64,000 nt of DNA, taken from the NCBI RefSeq assembly GCF_900104145.1, contig NZ_FNLB01000001.1, positions 186,001-250,000 of the forward strand, read 5' to 3'. The notes under the pieces are model-generated. The model saw nothing but the letters and a program-made list of their open reading frames with translations. It was not told the origin of the DNA and searched no databases. Positions 55,101 through 63,567 of the stretch are shown here, one piece after another. This DNA comes from Pseudovibrio sp. Tun.PSC04-5.I4 (lineage in GTDB: Bacteria; Pseudomonadota; Alphaproteobacteria; Rhizobiales; Stappiaceae). Numbering within the stretch: the first letter of the stretch is position 1; every line of letters starts with the position of its first letter. A program made the position numbers and the translations under genes.

Positions 55101-56714
55101 TCGTTGGCCGGTGAGCCCATGGAGGCCAGCCTTAATATTATTCGGCCATTTGGCCGGTTTCTCGAATTGGGCAAGCGCGATTACTATGCCAACACCAAAA
55201 TTGGCTTACGCCCATTTCGCCGGAATTTGTCTTACTTCGGTATCGATCTGGATCAGATCCTCCTGCATGATAGTGAGTTGGCGCGCAAGCTGATTGAAGA
55301 CGTCTTTGCCCTGATCATAGATGGTACATTCACACCATTGCCGCATCGCATATTTGAAGGTCGCAGTGTTCAGGACGCTTTTCGCCTAATGCAACGTTCT
55401 GGTCATATCGGCAAGATTTTGGTTACGCCCCCAGAGCCGGCAGAAATTGTAGTTCCTCAGCGACATGAGGCGCTTAACTTTTCATCAGACGGACATCACA
55501 TCGTTGTTGGAGGTCTGGGTGGTTTTGGGTTAGAGATTTGCCGTTGGTTAGCAGACAACGGTGCACGCCATATTACTCTGACAAGCCGGTCTGCAACTGT
55601 ATCAGAGCAGCATCAAAAACTCATAGAAACACTGGCGGCAAAAGGCGTTTCAGTAACCACTGTGAGCTGTGATGTAACCGATAGAGCTGCCCTACACAAA
55701 CTATTAGAGGAGCATCGTAAATCAGCTCCAATCAAAAGCATTATTCATGCTGCGATGGTTCTTGATGACGGTATCATTCAGCAGCTTGATGAAAGGCGTT
55801 TCCGCAAGGTTCTTGAACCAAAGGTTCAAGGGGCGGACTTGTTGGACAAGTTGACTGCACACGACGAGTTAGACCAGTTTATCCTATTTTCTTCTGCAAC
55901 TACTTTAATCGGCAATCCGGGCCAGTCTCACTACGTTGCAGCCAATGGGTACCTAGAGGGACTTGCTAGAGCACGTCGACAAGCCGAAAAACCCGCTATT
56001 GCTGTTGGATGGGGCGCGATTGAGGATGTTGGTTTCCTTGCCAGAAATACGGATATTTTCGATAAATTTGCCAGGCATCTGGGTGAGGCAACAATCAAAG
56101 CACGTGAAGGCCTGGATACACTCAAATTCTTCATGGAACAGGATGACGGAACTCCTACCAACGCTCTAGTATATATTGGCCGTTTTACTTGGCCAGCTGC
56201 GCATCAAACATTACCTCTGCTCAGCAAACCGCTATTCCGTGAAATTGTAGGCCGTGGTGAATCTAACAATGATGGTGACGGGACAACCGACATAACATTA
56301 CTTATTGAGGGTAAGTCGGAGGAGGAAGCGAAAGAAGTCGTGGCCCACTTACTTGCGAGCGAGATTGCCCACATTCTTCGTTTGCCAGTTGAGGATATTG
56401 CCTATCAACGTCCGCTCGCTGAATTTGGTATGGACTCACTAATGGGATTGGAATTACGTTTGGCAATCCAAAAACGCTTCGGTTTAGAAATTCCGTTGGT
56501 TTCCATCTCAGGAGGCACAAGCTTAGAGGATTTCGCCGCACAGATTCTACAAAAATTTCGTAAACGTGGAGTCGAGGAATACGTCATAGAGGATGGCACC
56601 CATACGGTATTGGCAAGTCAACACCTATCCGATGATCTAAATGAAGAGCAACGATCCGCAGTGAGCCATATCCTTGATACTCAACACAACAAGACTGCAA
56701 GGATCTTGAATTAA
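49164..56714 (+). CDS. Highly reducing type I polyketide synthase
   Basis: A 2516-residue single-module PKS with the order KS-AT-DH-MT-like-ER-KR-ACP. KS: Cys170 (DTACSSS), His305 (HGTGT), His343 (NVGHLE). AT: Ser618 (GHSIGE) with YPFHS, which favours malonyl-CoA. DH: His921 (DHVINGQMIFP) and Asp1083. A methyltransferase-like region near 1369-1500 has a degenerate SAM loop (LDLGGSGLD). ER cofactor loop HGGAGGVGL near 1910. KR: GGLGGFG near 2113 and Tyr2257. ACP: Ser2425 (FGMDSLMG). There is no thioesterase or reductase domain, so release needs another enzyme; the next gene overlaps by one base (TAATG). The module can fully reduce each extension and probably works iteratively, like fungal-type HR-PKS. 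The start is GTG 49164, since no in-frame ATG fits. Confidence 0.9.
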   Translation: MLEIVGLSVRVPGASNKDELWHLLRSGQSSVTEIPADRWSHFRYIHPRISEPGKTYTFKAGVLENLWDFDPAVFGISPREAEQMDPQQRILLQLTWEAIEDAGISPDEIAGENVGVYVGASALDYANESLFDPNVATGHFMTGNTLSIISNRISYIYDLKGPSFTVDTACSSSLVALHEAYHALSSGRIDTAIVAGVNVLASPFPFIGFAQATMLSPEGQCKAFDASGNGYVRSEGGVVMIIRRKNAPRWKGQRSHADIVAVDVNSDGRTVGMSLPSDIEQATLLERIYQEHNIDPNQLAFIEAHGTGTRVGDPAEANSIGRTLGQKRRNPLPIGSVKTNVGHLEPASGLVGVVKSVLALQNDYFPASLHFNNPNPDIDFEALNIQVTAEGVHLPREKTPRYAGVNSFGFGGTNAHVILSDPTPPTPEPTEQPERKSTNYNLLLSAPSMEALVELAEAYSNDLLLSDHRIHDICAASYHRKRSFAEKAIFQGIDASSLKDALSDFSAGQKNANVSYSSKATGSGKCAFVFSGNGSQWAGMGQDAYTFNSTFRKTFETVDGLFEALSGWSIKTELFSETLQEDLQKTSIAQPVLFAMQVSLCQALKDYSLKPDIVLGHSIGEVAAAHISGALSLEAAVKLVYHQSAEQEIVAGHGTMAALVLPMEEAQQAIIESGFTSIEIAAENSPKSVSLSGTQEDLDGFAKFARTNHIAFRKIALNYPFHSKLIEPVEHPFRNVVGTVTATAANVPFVSTVTGSLCEGQELDADYWWRNLREPVLFSKAVTTAAELGAETIIEIGPKPILLSYLRQALAEKGTKGSVLQSLSADNFVDTDPIPNLVARAFLAGIEIDSTKLFGKNPDRPVNLPGLPWQKKSYRFENSPEANMGIFRGGEHPLLGWRPNSNYNLWTTHLDRFTVPFLEDHVINGQMIFPGAGFVEMALAAGRILFETEAVELRSINIIQPLVLNDEFLIEVQTEISKETGTVKISSRMRLSNDDWTLHATGDVGKLSKPAPNIQINFEAAQLINSEYNIYDRAQEYGLEFGPSFQRAQNISQIDETSFLVNLTTPETKTTTFPFGIHPAELDGCFHGLLGLFHKTKAQNSGPKAYVPIFFEKVRQYLTGVSPAYVRIQLRRVSTLSILADFQIFDEGDNVIATISGGRFKATELGRKDRPSDLIYRIEPELVRNPVAQSNTINHIFPLIEDFQTLSHKPEREAYLLLNAAAQRTAYDILSRFIDSEQTITVENLPVSQRSYFVNLLSILEDASAVTECDDGCYGLNSDFEIPEFDMLIETILEESPQDIAAATMLSFTRKRVLDRLDHCTLGDENIEHSSAMLEQYWYSSPESKARGKYLSLWLKTTLSNWDSETPLRVLDLGGSGLDLARDIQQIVFSNLVQICIADSNHKSAARLTASAFDEANITVFDTSNLDNSQSWEAVLREGPYDIILSSGLLHAAYQTDEDLFEKLGNALVDQGHFVAVEPPSDVFHDVTFGLTQNWFSGSVSDQYPVGPLKSCNQWMDKLTGKSLQTPIAKEALNDGASFVLLQATAKSPSFDLPEVSEAGLTNNRSFAIVVGHANLEQDIAKALQQDSRLSNCDVTIVDADSDKFDLNKANGWKTALSGSSFLEAEVRTIVHLYGLAEAGDNPVDQIMKRCATCVGLIKAYPSLTGQLAFIAPGGSVYNPHVGSPAQSATRAFARVLTNEAPNLNPVSIDLGVDQNAAAISSDILEALLHQNEENEFQSTSKNRVVSRVKSGFGQSSWQPTENVKLGFTESGSLNYLIWEDQQRTKPSEEDVEIQVAATGLNFRDVMWTLGMLPEEALEDGYGGPTLGLEISGTVTRIGSDVSGLSVGDKVVAFTSGGYSSYVTCPQFAVAKLNQTQDLISAATYPVAFLTAHYSLVHLGEVKKDQWILIHGGAGGVGLAALQVAKHAGARVIATAGSEEKREMLRLLGADHSLDSRSLNFPDEVVKLTEGKGVHVVLNSLAGEPMEASLNIIRPFGRFLELGKRDYYANTKIGLRPFRRNLSYFGIDLDQILLHDSELARKLIEDVFALIIDGTFTPLPHRIFEGRSVQDAFRLMQRSGHIGKILVTPPEPAEIVVPQRHEALNFSSDGHHIVVGGLGGFGLEICRWLADNGARHITLTSRSATVSEQHQKLIETLAAKGVSVTTVSCDVTDRAALHKLLEEHRKSAPIKSIIHAAMVLDDGIIQQLDERRFRKVLEPKVQGADLLDKLTAHDELDQFILFSSATTLIGNPGQSHYVAANGYLEGLARARRQAEKPAIAVGWGAIEDVGFLARNTDIFDKFARHLGEATIKAREGLDTLKFFMEQDDGTPTNALVYIGRFTWPAAHQTLPLLSKPLFREIVGRGESNNDGDGTTDITLLIEGKSEEEAKEVVAHLLASEIAHILRLPVEDIAYQRPLAEFGMDSLMGLELRLAIQKRFGLEIPLVSISGGTSLEDFAAQILQKFRKRGVEEYVIEDGTHTVLASQHLSDDLNEEQRSAVSHILDTQHNKTARILN

Positions 56715-58084
56715 TGGCAAAATCAAATAAAAACAAATTGAGCAAGAACGAACGATTAAACGCATTAAGTTGCGCGCGTCGGGCTAAAAGCTCGGCTCCA
56801 AATTCAAAAACCGCAGATAATTCAAAGTCATCTTCCGGCCCCCCCAAATTCGCGGATCTTCCAGGATTTAGAGAAATTCGCCTGCAAAAAGCTGCAGCAG
56901 ATCTACTGCAGATCACCAACCCATTTTTTAGGGCGCATGATGCACGCGCTGGCGCAACAACTCAGATTAATGGAGAAACATACCTTAACTTCTCTTCCTA
57001 TGATTATCTGGGTTTAAACGGCCATCCTAGAGTACAGAACGCAGCTAAGACTGCAGTTGACCGCTATGGTATTTCCGCCAGCGCAAGTCGCGTTGTCGCT
57101 GGTGAACGGGTTATCCATACCGAGCTGGAGATACTTATCGCTGAGATGCATGGCGTTGACAATTCAGTTGCGTTTGTCAGCGGACACGCAACAAATGTCT
57201 CTTGTATCGGTCAAATTATGCAAACGGATGATCTGATCATTCATGACTCTTACATTCACAGCAGTATAATTACCGGAGCTAAGCTATCTGGAGCAGTACG
57301 GCAGTCATTTCCACACAATGATTTGGATGCATTGGAGAATATCCTTAAGTTGAGAGCGCATAAGCATCCACGCACTTTGATTGTGGTTGAAGGCGTTTAT
57401 TCAATGGATGGGGACTATCCCGACCTTCCACGCCTAATTTCTATCAAGAAAAAATATGATGCCTGGCTCATGATCGACGAGGCTCATTCCATTGGGATCC
57501 TGGGAAAAACCGGTCGTGGCATCGCAGAACACTTTCAGATTAACCCCAAAGACGTTGATATCTGGATGGGGACTTTTTCCAAAACCCTTGCCGGGTGTGG
57601 CGGTTATATTGCTGGGTGTAACAACCTCGTCGACTATCTTAAATTGACCGCATCCGGTTTTGTCTTCAGCGTTGGCATTTCACCTCCAATTGCAGCAGCT
57701 GTTTGTGAGGCTATACGCTTGATGAAAAAAGAGCCACACCGAGCTCAAGCTGCACAATCGAACGGACTGTACTTTCTGGAGAAAGCCAAAGCATCCGGCC
57801 TAGATACCGGCGGAAGTCAAGGCTGTGCCATAATACCGATTATGATTGGAGATCCCCTGAAGGCGACAGTTCTTTCTGCCCGCTTGCTTGACCGTGGGCT
57901 TAATGTTCTGCCAATTATCTATCCAGCAGTTCCAGAGAAATCTGCGCGGCTTCGTTTTTTTATTACATCGGAACATAAGCAGGAACAACTTGATTTTGCA
58001 ATTAAACTGCTTACCGAGGAAATGATTAAATACGACAGTAATCCGATTTCAATTCAACATCTTATACCAATCAACATTGACTAA
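56714..58084 (+). CDS. PLP-dependent alpha-oxoamine synthase
   Basis: A 456-residue enzyme of the BioF/KBL/serine palmitoyltransferase family. It has the substrate region HDSYIHSS, the motif DEAHSIGILGKTGRGI and the PLP-binding Lys290 (GTFSKTLAGCGGY). About 60 N-terminal residues, rich in Lys, Ser and Asn, exceed the family length and may dock to the PKS. Such enzymes join an amino acid to an acyl thioester with loss of CO2, giving a 2-amino ketone. Its start overlaps the PKS stop, so I infer it releases the PKS chain, as Fum8 does in fumonisin synthesis. The amino acid used (Gly, Ala or Ser) cannot be read by eye. Confidence 0.9.
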   Translation: MAKSNKNKLSKNERLNALSCARRAKSSAPNSKTADNSKSSSGPPKFADLPGFREIRLQKAAADLLQITNPFFRAHDARAGATTQINGETYLNFSSYDYLGLNGHPRVQNAAKTAVDRYGISASASRVVAGERVIHTELEILIAEMHGVDNSVAFVSGHATNVSCIGQIMQTDDLIIHDSYIHSSIITGAKLSGAVRQSFPHNDLDALENILKLRAHKHPRTLIVVEGVYSMDGDYPDLPRLISIKKKYDAWLMIDEAHSIGILGKTGRGIAEHFQINPKDVDIWMGTFSKTLAGCGGYIAGCNNLVDYLKLTASGFVFSVGISPPIAAAVCEAIRLMKKEPHRAQAAQSNGLYFLEKAKASGLDTGGSQGCAIIPIMIGDPLKATVLSARLLDRGLNVLPIIYPAVPEKSARLRFFITSEHKQEQLDFAIKLLTEEMIKYDSNPISIQHLIPINID

Positions 58085-58188
58085 TACCTACGGTGACCGT
58101 CCGCTCATATCGCAAAGATTTGGTCTTGTCGCTCTGACTAGATTGCCGGCTTCCAGTTCCACGGCAGGAGTTTGCAATAGCGCCATGT

Positions 58189-59007
58189 TTAATCATTTTG
58201 CGCATAACGAAAGTTGTTCATCCGGATAGCTGGAATGGTGAGTGCAATTTTTTCTTGCAACTTCCCGACCTCCTCCAGAAGATGCGCAGCTACTTTACTG
58301 ATGCTATTTGCATTCTCGTCCGTCGAAAAATAGGGAATGGTTACCGCTGCAATAGTAGAGCCTGTCTGAACATGCCTAATTGGAGCCGACATTTCGCGAA
58401 TGGACATTGCTTCCGGATTAGGAAGCACTGCGTATCCATCCTGTTGGACATTTTTGACGTGCTGGTCATAATCTGAGAATGCGGCAATGCTTAAGGTTGG
58501 TTGGTTGCGTGATAGTAAAGCGATGCGGTCCTGAGACCTTTGAAACTCTGAGAGGAAGCAAAGACCAGCAGATGTTCCAAAAAAATCGAACCGATACCCG
58601 ACTTGAACTGAGAGGCCATAGTTTTGAGAAACAGGTGTACTTGCTATAACAAGAAACTGGTTATCTTCCAAAACAGACATATGGTTGGACATTCCCGTTT
58701 CATCAGCGAGGCGCGATAAAAAAGGGCCAGCGATCTCCACCATTTTACTGTTGTTTGATCGCTTAGCAGCAACGGCACTGAGTTTATCTGTGAGTGCAAA
58801 ATATTCGCCCTCTTCACGCCGAATATATCCACGCTCTTCGAGAACAATAACCATTCGGAAAATTTCGTTTTTTGAACGCCCTATACCTGTTGCCAACTGA
58901 GACAAGGTTGGACGAGTATCCGTGAGAGAAAGAAATTCAAGTATGTCCAGCCCCTTCTCCAGAGCGGGCGCTGCGTATTTTTGTAATTTATTCTGTCGTT
59001 CTGTCAC
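58189..59007 (-). CDS. IclR-family regulator
   Basis: A 272-residue IclR protein. The HTH is in LEKGLDILEFLSLTDTRPTLSQLATGIGRSKNEIFRMVIVLEERGYI, and the effector domain follows (about 95-260). It is convergent with the oxoamine synthase and lies downstream of the ABC operon on the same strand. It may control that operon, since IclR proteins often regulate sugar uptake; control of the PKS is only possible. Confidence 0.85.
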   Translation of the reverse strand: MTERQNKLQKYAAPALEKGLDILEFLSLTDTRPTLSQLATGIGRSKNEIFRMVIVLEERGYIRREEGEYFALTDKLSAVAAKRSNNSKMVEIAGPFLSRLADETGMSNHMSVLEDNQFLVIASTPVSQNYGLSVQVGYRFDFFGTSAGLCFLSEFQRSQDRIALLSRNQPTLSIAAFSDYDQHVKNVQQDGYAVLPNPEAMSIREMSAPIRHVQTGSTIAAVTIPYFSTDENANSISKVAAHLLEEVGKLQEKIALTIPAIRMNNFRYAQND

Positions 59008-59031
59008 AAAATGCTCTTTGCATAATTTATC

Positions 59032-59068
59032 GAAGTGCGAGAGACGTCAGGACATACTCTCGCACTTC
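59032..59068. promoter_or_regulatory. 12-bp perfect inverted repeat between iclR and the binding-protein gene
   Basis: GAAGTGCGAGAG (59032-59043) and CTCTCGCACTTC (59057-59068) form a perfect stem with a 13-base loop, 25 bases before the iclR start and 54 after the ABC binding-protein stop. No T run follows on either strand. It could be an operator, or a Rho-independent-like stop for the ABC transcript. Confidence 0.45.
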
Positions 59069-59121
59069 TCATATATATATTCAGTCACTTATCAAAAGAA
59101 GTGGCGTGGCAGAATATTCTC

Positions 59122-60089
59122 TTACCTCAAACCATTTTGCTTCAAAATATCCTCAGCTGTTTCTGAAGTAACGGCTTTTGTGCCTAGGATAATTTTCTTT
59201 TCAACTTTCTCCCCAGCGAGGTATTTTAGTGCCTGACGAAGACCTTCCGCTCCAGGTGTTGGGTAAAGGAAAGTCGCCGCTAACTCGCCATTAGCTACCC
59301 ACATGAAACCTTCACCTGGAAGAGCATCTACCCCCACGAAAAGAATATCTTTTTCACGGCCTGCATCCTTCGCAGCAAGATAAGCACCATATGCCATTGG
59401 ATCATTGTGACCATACACCATGTCTATATCTTCGAAGTTACGCAACGCAGTCGCCATAATGTCATAAGCTTGATCCTGCTTCCAATCACCAGATTGACGG
59501 TCCAGAAGGAATTTTACGCCTTCCTCCCCTTCAAGGGCTTTATGGAAAGGCTCAGAGCGATCAAAAGTTGCTTGCACTCCCAAGCCACCATAAATCTCAA
59601 CAATATTACCCTTAGCTTTGCCTTTCCCCCCAGGATGGCAAGAGCATAATCCCCGGCGGCTGCGCCAATCACGACATTATCGCCGCCAACCCACTGCACA
59701 TATTTATCTGTGTCAACGTTACGTTCGAGCACAAATACTGGGATCCCTGCATCCGTAGCTTTTTCAACAACACCAGTCAGTCCAGCAGATTCCTTTGGAG
59801 AAATAAGAATAGCGTCTACTTCCTGACGAATAAAATTCTCAACATCCGCAACCTGTTTCTCTGTTCTGTCATTTGCATCAGAGATCAACAGTTTTACATT
59901 TTCATGCAACTCAGCTTCAACACGTAAATCTCTATTGAATTGAACACGCCATGGCTCAGCCGTTGTTACCTGTGAGAAGCCAATGACATAATTGTCCGCA
60001 GCCTGCGCTGCTGGTCTTTGAACCCCAAAACTTGCCAGTGTTATCGCGGCGGTTGCAATTAATAGCTTGCCAAAATTTCTTCTATTCAT
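59122..60089 (-). pseudogene. ABC sugar-binding protein (RbsB-like), frameshifted
   Basis: The N-terminal frame (60089 down) starts MNRRNFGKLLIATAAITLASF, a twin-Arg-poor signal peptide, then DNYVIGFSQVTTAEPWR, the periplasmic binding protein type 4 fold. It runs to DYALAILGGKAK, where one base is missing near 59608. The C-terminal frame continues as GNIVEIYGGLGVQATFDRSEPF and DMVYGHNDPMAYGAYLAAKDAG to the stop at 59122. The whole would be about 322 residues, a normal length. Loss of this part would disable the importer unless the frameshift is an assembly error. GAGGG precedes the ATG. Confidence 0.8.
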
Positions 60090-60174
60090 ATTATTACCCT
60101 CGTTCATCACATGGTGCATTTACATGCACCATTGTAGAATTCCTCTGCCCCCGGCTCTTTGCACGGATTTGGGG

Positions 60175-61473
60175 TCAGAGCTCCCTTTTCGGCATTGCAC
60201 GATGTTTCAACGCTGAAAAGAATTCTCCCATACGCCCTTCCTGTATGAGCACGGCCACCACAATGATCATGCCCTTAAGAATAAGTTGCGTGTTACTGTC
60301 GATATTGTTCAGCTGTAAAATGTTACTTAGAAATCCAAAGATGAGCACACCAACAAAAGTTCCCATCAGAGACCCACGCCCTCCCATGAGACTGGTTCCG
60401 CCGATCGACACTGCGGCAATTGCATCAAGTTCCAGCCCCACTCCCGCGTCTGGTTTGCCTTGGCGGAACTGTGCCACGTACAAGACACCTGCAAGTGCTG
60501 AAAGTCCTCCAGAAATGGCGTAGGTAACTATCTTGTTTCTTGTGACGTTAATTCCTGCAAGCCGCGCGGCTTCTTCGTTGCCCCCAATCGCCAGTAGGTA
60601 ACTCCCGAAAATCGTAAATCGAGTAACGATAACAAAGATTAAAAGTATACCAACAAAGAATACTCCAGGCACAGGTATGACATCCCATAGCAAAGTTCGG
60701 AGTATTTCAAAATCAACTGTAGCATTAGTGCCCGTATAAACCGGATATACAGCAGTATCTTGCCCCGCAACGACACGCGCTAGGCCTAATGCTCCGATCA
60801 TCATTGCGAGTGTGACGATGAATGGTTGTAAGCGGCCATAAACAATAAGAGAACCACTGATCGAACCAAGTACAGCCCCTATACAAGGCACAACCACCAA
60901 CACGGCCAAAACGCCAAACTTCTGATCAACCTGGCCTGATAGCCAGAACATTGTTGCGAGCGCAATCACTAAACCTGAAAGCAGGCTTAGCCAGTTAGAA
61001 CGTGTGCTCTTTTGTTTCTGCTCAGTATGGCCCTTAAAAACATTATTTATCAGGAAAATTAGTGAGGCCGAGATTACAAGCCAGATCATCGCTCCGGTTG
61101 CAGGAACTCCAAAAAGGCTCGCCGCAGTCCACCCTTCCTGCGTCAGCAACATGGCACAAATAACTGTACCAATCGCCATAATGGATCCCACAGATAGGTC
61201 AATCCCAGCGATAAAGATCACCATTGTCATGCCAATAGCTATAATGCCGGTAACCGATACCTGCCGCAAAACATCAGTCAGATTTCCAAGGGACAGAAAA
61301 ATATTATTGCCCTTGGAAGAAAGAGGCGATGCAAGCGCTCCAAACAACACCAATCCAAACAACCCCCAATAAAGCTTGGTTCTACCAAGGAGCAGCTGAG
61401 ATAATGAAATAAATTTTGACCGCGATTGGGTGGCAGCAGATTGCGGCGCCGTAGTTGTCATGTCTCTATTCAT
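60175..61473 (-). CDS. ABC sugar permease (RbsC/XylH-like)
   Basis: A 432-residue BPD_transp_2 permease with about ten spans: MTMVIFIAGIDLSVGSIMAIG, LQPFIVTLAMMIGALGLARV, GGNEEAARLAGINV and DAIAAVSIGGTSLMGGRGS. It is longer than RbsC (about 320) because of an extra hydrophobic part near 140-200, as in XylH. The ATG at 61473 is preferred. Cargo is a carbohydrate, not further defined. Confidence 0.87.
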   Translation of the reverse strand: MNRDMTTTAPQSAATQSRSKFISLSQLLLGRTKLYWGLFGLVLFGALASPLSSKGNNIFLSLGNLTDVLRQVSVTGIIAIGMTMVIFIAGIDLSVGSIMAIGTVICAMLLTQEGWTAASLFGVPATGAMIWLVISASLIFLINNVFKGHTEQKQKSTRSNWLSLLSGLVIALATMFWLSGQVDQKFGVLAVLVVVPCIGAVLGSISGSLIVYGRLQPFIVTLAMMIGALGLARVVAGQDTAVYPVYTGTNATVDFEILRTLLWDVIPVPGVFFVGILLIFVIVTRFTIFGSYLLAIGGNEEAARLAGINVTRNKIVTYAISGGLSALAGVLYVAQFRQGKPDAGVGLELDAIAAVSIGGTSLMGGRGSLMGTFVGVLIFGFLSNILQLNNIDSNTQLILKGMIIVVAVLIQEGRMGEFFSALKHRAMPKREL

Positions 61474-61487
61474 TGGTACACCCAACC

Positions 61488-63041
61488 TTATATAAACTGC
61501 ATTGCGAGATGTTTTATTGCATCAACTGTCATCTCTTCCTTTGACAGCATTCCTGTTATGCGCCCCTCACACAGCACGATCGTCCGATCACACACAGCGA
61601 GAAATTCATTGATTTCCGAGCTTGCAAACAAAACTGCCATCCCGTCATCAGCCAGAGCCCCGATCAATTTATAGATTTCATCTTTTGCGCTAATATCGAT
61701 ACCGCGCGTCGGGTCATCCAGCAAAAGAACACTCGGCTCAGTTGCAAGCCACTTTCCAAGAACAACTTTTTGTTGGTTTCCGCCGCTGAGTTTGCCCACC
61801 ACATGCTCTGGCCCTTGGGCAGCTATGCGCATGCGGGTAATCGCAGTTTTTGCTTCTCGTTCCCTGCGTTCTTCGGAAAAAATACCGAACCGAGACTGCA
61901 GAGGAAACAAAGGCAATGCGATATTTTCAGAGATCGTATCGTCCAGGATTAGACCATTTCCTTTGCGGTCTTCCGTGATTAATGCACACCCATTGCGTAC
62001 AGCATCAGCTGGAGTACCAGGTTTGTATGGCTGTCCTTTTAAAGTAATTACACCTGAATAATTGCGACCTCGTGCCCCAAATAATGTCTCAAGAAGCTCT
62101 GTTCTGCCTGCACCCAAAAGGCCTGCGACCCCCAACACTTCCCCTTTTCGGAGAGAAAAGCTGATGTCTTTCAATAGGTAGCGGTTCTTTTCAACCACTG
62201 TTAATTTTTCGACAGAGAGCATTTTCTCATTGGTTGGAGGCTGCTTGCGCTCAACTGACTTCACATCAAGTTCACGTCCAACCATCATTTGAATGAGCTC
62301 TTGAGAAGAGGTCAAAGACACCAGTTTTGTGCTAATGTGATTACCATCGCGCAGAACGGTGACACGATCAGAGATCTCAAAGACTTCATCCATCCGGTGG
62401 GAGATGTAGATTACAGCAACCCCTTCAAGTGACAGATCTCTGATGACTTCCATCAGAATGTCGGCTTCTGTCTGACTTAGAGCAGATGTGGGTTCATCCA
62501 TTATGAGAAGGCGGGCATCTTTTAGTAGAGCGCGTGCAATCTCAACAAGTTGCTGCTCGCCCACACGCAAGTTCTTTACCGGGGTATCTATGTCTAGTGT
62601 AAATCCGAAGCGGGCAAGCGTTTGCCTAGCTTTTTCGCGTAGGGCTTTCCTATCAATGAATAGCCCGGCTCGCATTGGTTCATGGCCCAGCAGAACATTC
62701 TCAGCCACAGTCATTTTCGGGATCAGGCTGAGCTCCTGATGCATGATAGCGATGCCATAACTCTCAGCATCACGCGGACTAGAAAACTCTACAGATTGCC
62801 CATCAATTAGCAGTTTTCCTGTTGTGGGTTTCTGTACGCCGCTGATAATCTTCACCAGCGTGCTCTTTCCAGCCCCATTTTCACCCATAAGGGTGTGGAC
62901 TTCACCGCCAATAAATTCGACGTTTGTATTGCGTAAAACAGAAATGCCGGAAAACGACATTCCGAGATCACTTAGACTGAGTGATATCTTACTTTGCCTA
63001 GTTATTTCAGCTCGTGAAACTGAAGCGATTTGAGATGTCAT
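61488..63041 (-). CDS. ABC sugar ATPase (RbsA/XylG-like, two domains)
   Basis: A 517-residue duplicated ATPase. Domain 1: Walker A GENGAGKST, signature VGEQQLVEIARALL, Walker B LLIMDEPTSAL. Domain 2: degenerate Walker A GLLGAGRTE, signature LSGGNQQKVVLGKWL, Walker B VLLLDDPTRGID. This asymmetry is normal for RbsA/MglA types. The start at 63041 has GGGAGGGG upstream. It is the first gene of the operon; permease and binding protein follow. Confidence 0.9.
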   Translation of the reverse strand: MTSQIASVSRAEITRQSKISLSLSDLGMSFSGISVLRNTNVEFIGGEVHTLMGENGAGKSTLVKIISGVQKPTTGKLLIDGQSVEFSSPRDAESYGIAIMHQELSLIPKMTVAENVLLGHEPMRAGLFIDRKALREKARQTLARFGFTLDIDTPVKNLRVGEQQLVEIARALLKDARLLIMDEPTSALSQTEADILMEVIRDLSLEGVAVIYISHRMDEVFEISDRVTVLRDGNHISTKLVSLTSSQELIQMMVGRELDVKSVERKQPPTNEKMLSVEKLTVVEKNRYLLKDISFSLRKGEVLGVAGLLGAGRTELLETLFGARGRNYSGVITLKGQPYKPGTPADAVRNGCALITEDRKGNGLILDDTISENIALPLFPLQSRFGIFSEERREREAKTAITRMRIAAQGPEHVVGKLSGGNQQKVVLGKWLATEPSVLLLDDPTRGIDISAKDEIYKLIGALADDGMAVLFASSEINEFLAVCDRTIVLCEGRITGMLSKEEMTVDAIKHLAMQFI

Positions 63042-63105
63042 AAGCCCCTCCCGAAAGCTACGATTCTCCCTTGCATTCTTCATTTCATATACAAAACAGT
63101 CATTG

Positions 63106-63119
63106 ATTTCAAATGAAAT
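63106..63119. promoter_or_regulatory. Palindrome upstream of the ABC operon
   Basis: ATTTCA-AA-TGAAAT, 65 bases before the ATPase start. It shares its arms with the palindrome upstream of the PKS (49048-49069), but with closer spacing. A further half-site ATTTCATAT lies at about 63082. A regulator site is likely. Confidence 0.4.
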
Positions 63120-63567
63120 ATATCTTGTATACTGACCTTACAATTGAAATAAATCATCTATCTTACTGAAGTTAAACACTATTAGTGGGATAGAAAAATG
63201 CCTCAAATATAAAACTAGTATGCGCCATCTGATGTTTTTTGAGAATTTATCTGGCCCCACGAAGGCATTTAATTGCCTTTGATGTTAAACACGAAACGGG
63301 CATTTCAAGACGTTTGAAATTGGTTTGTTGGCAATAGGCGCCGATGAAGAGACCGTGCGCATATTGCCATCTGTAGAGTAAATATTAGCTTTGGCGCGAG
63401 ATTGACTGGGATGATGATGTGCTTGGTTTCTTGTCACTTACCTGTCACATCGGCACGGCAGCACAGGCTCTCCTTTACTGACGTCGAGTAAGTGAGAACT
63501 GTTCCCTACTAGGGGTTAGATCATCCAAATTATGAGAGGCTACTTTTCAAGGGAAGATCTGGAGAGT
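63120..63567. other. Intergenic stretch with no recognised gene
   Basis: AT-rich divergent region between the ABC operon and the partial last gene. No RNA gene or ORF with coding features is visible. Confidence 0.4.

Noticed and set aside
56714..58084. Biotin synthesis enzyme BioF
   Set aside because: Same family, but it overlaps a PKS gene, has a long N-terminal extension, and no other biotin gene is near.
58155..58185. IS5 end (TTTGCAATAGCGCC) after the oxoamine synthase
   Set aside because: Only a short resemblance to IS5 ends, with no element body next to it.
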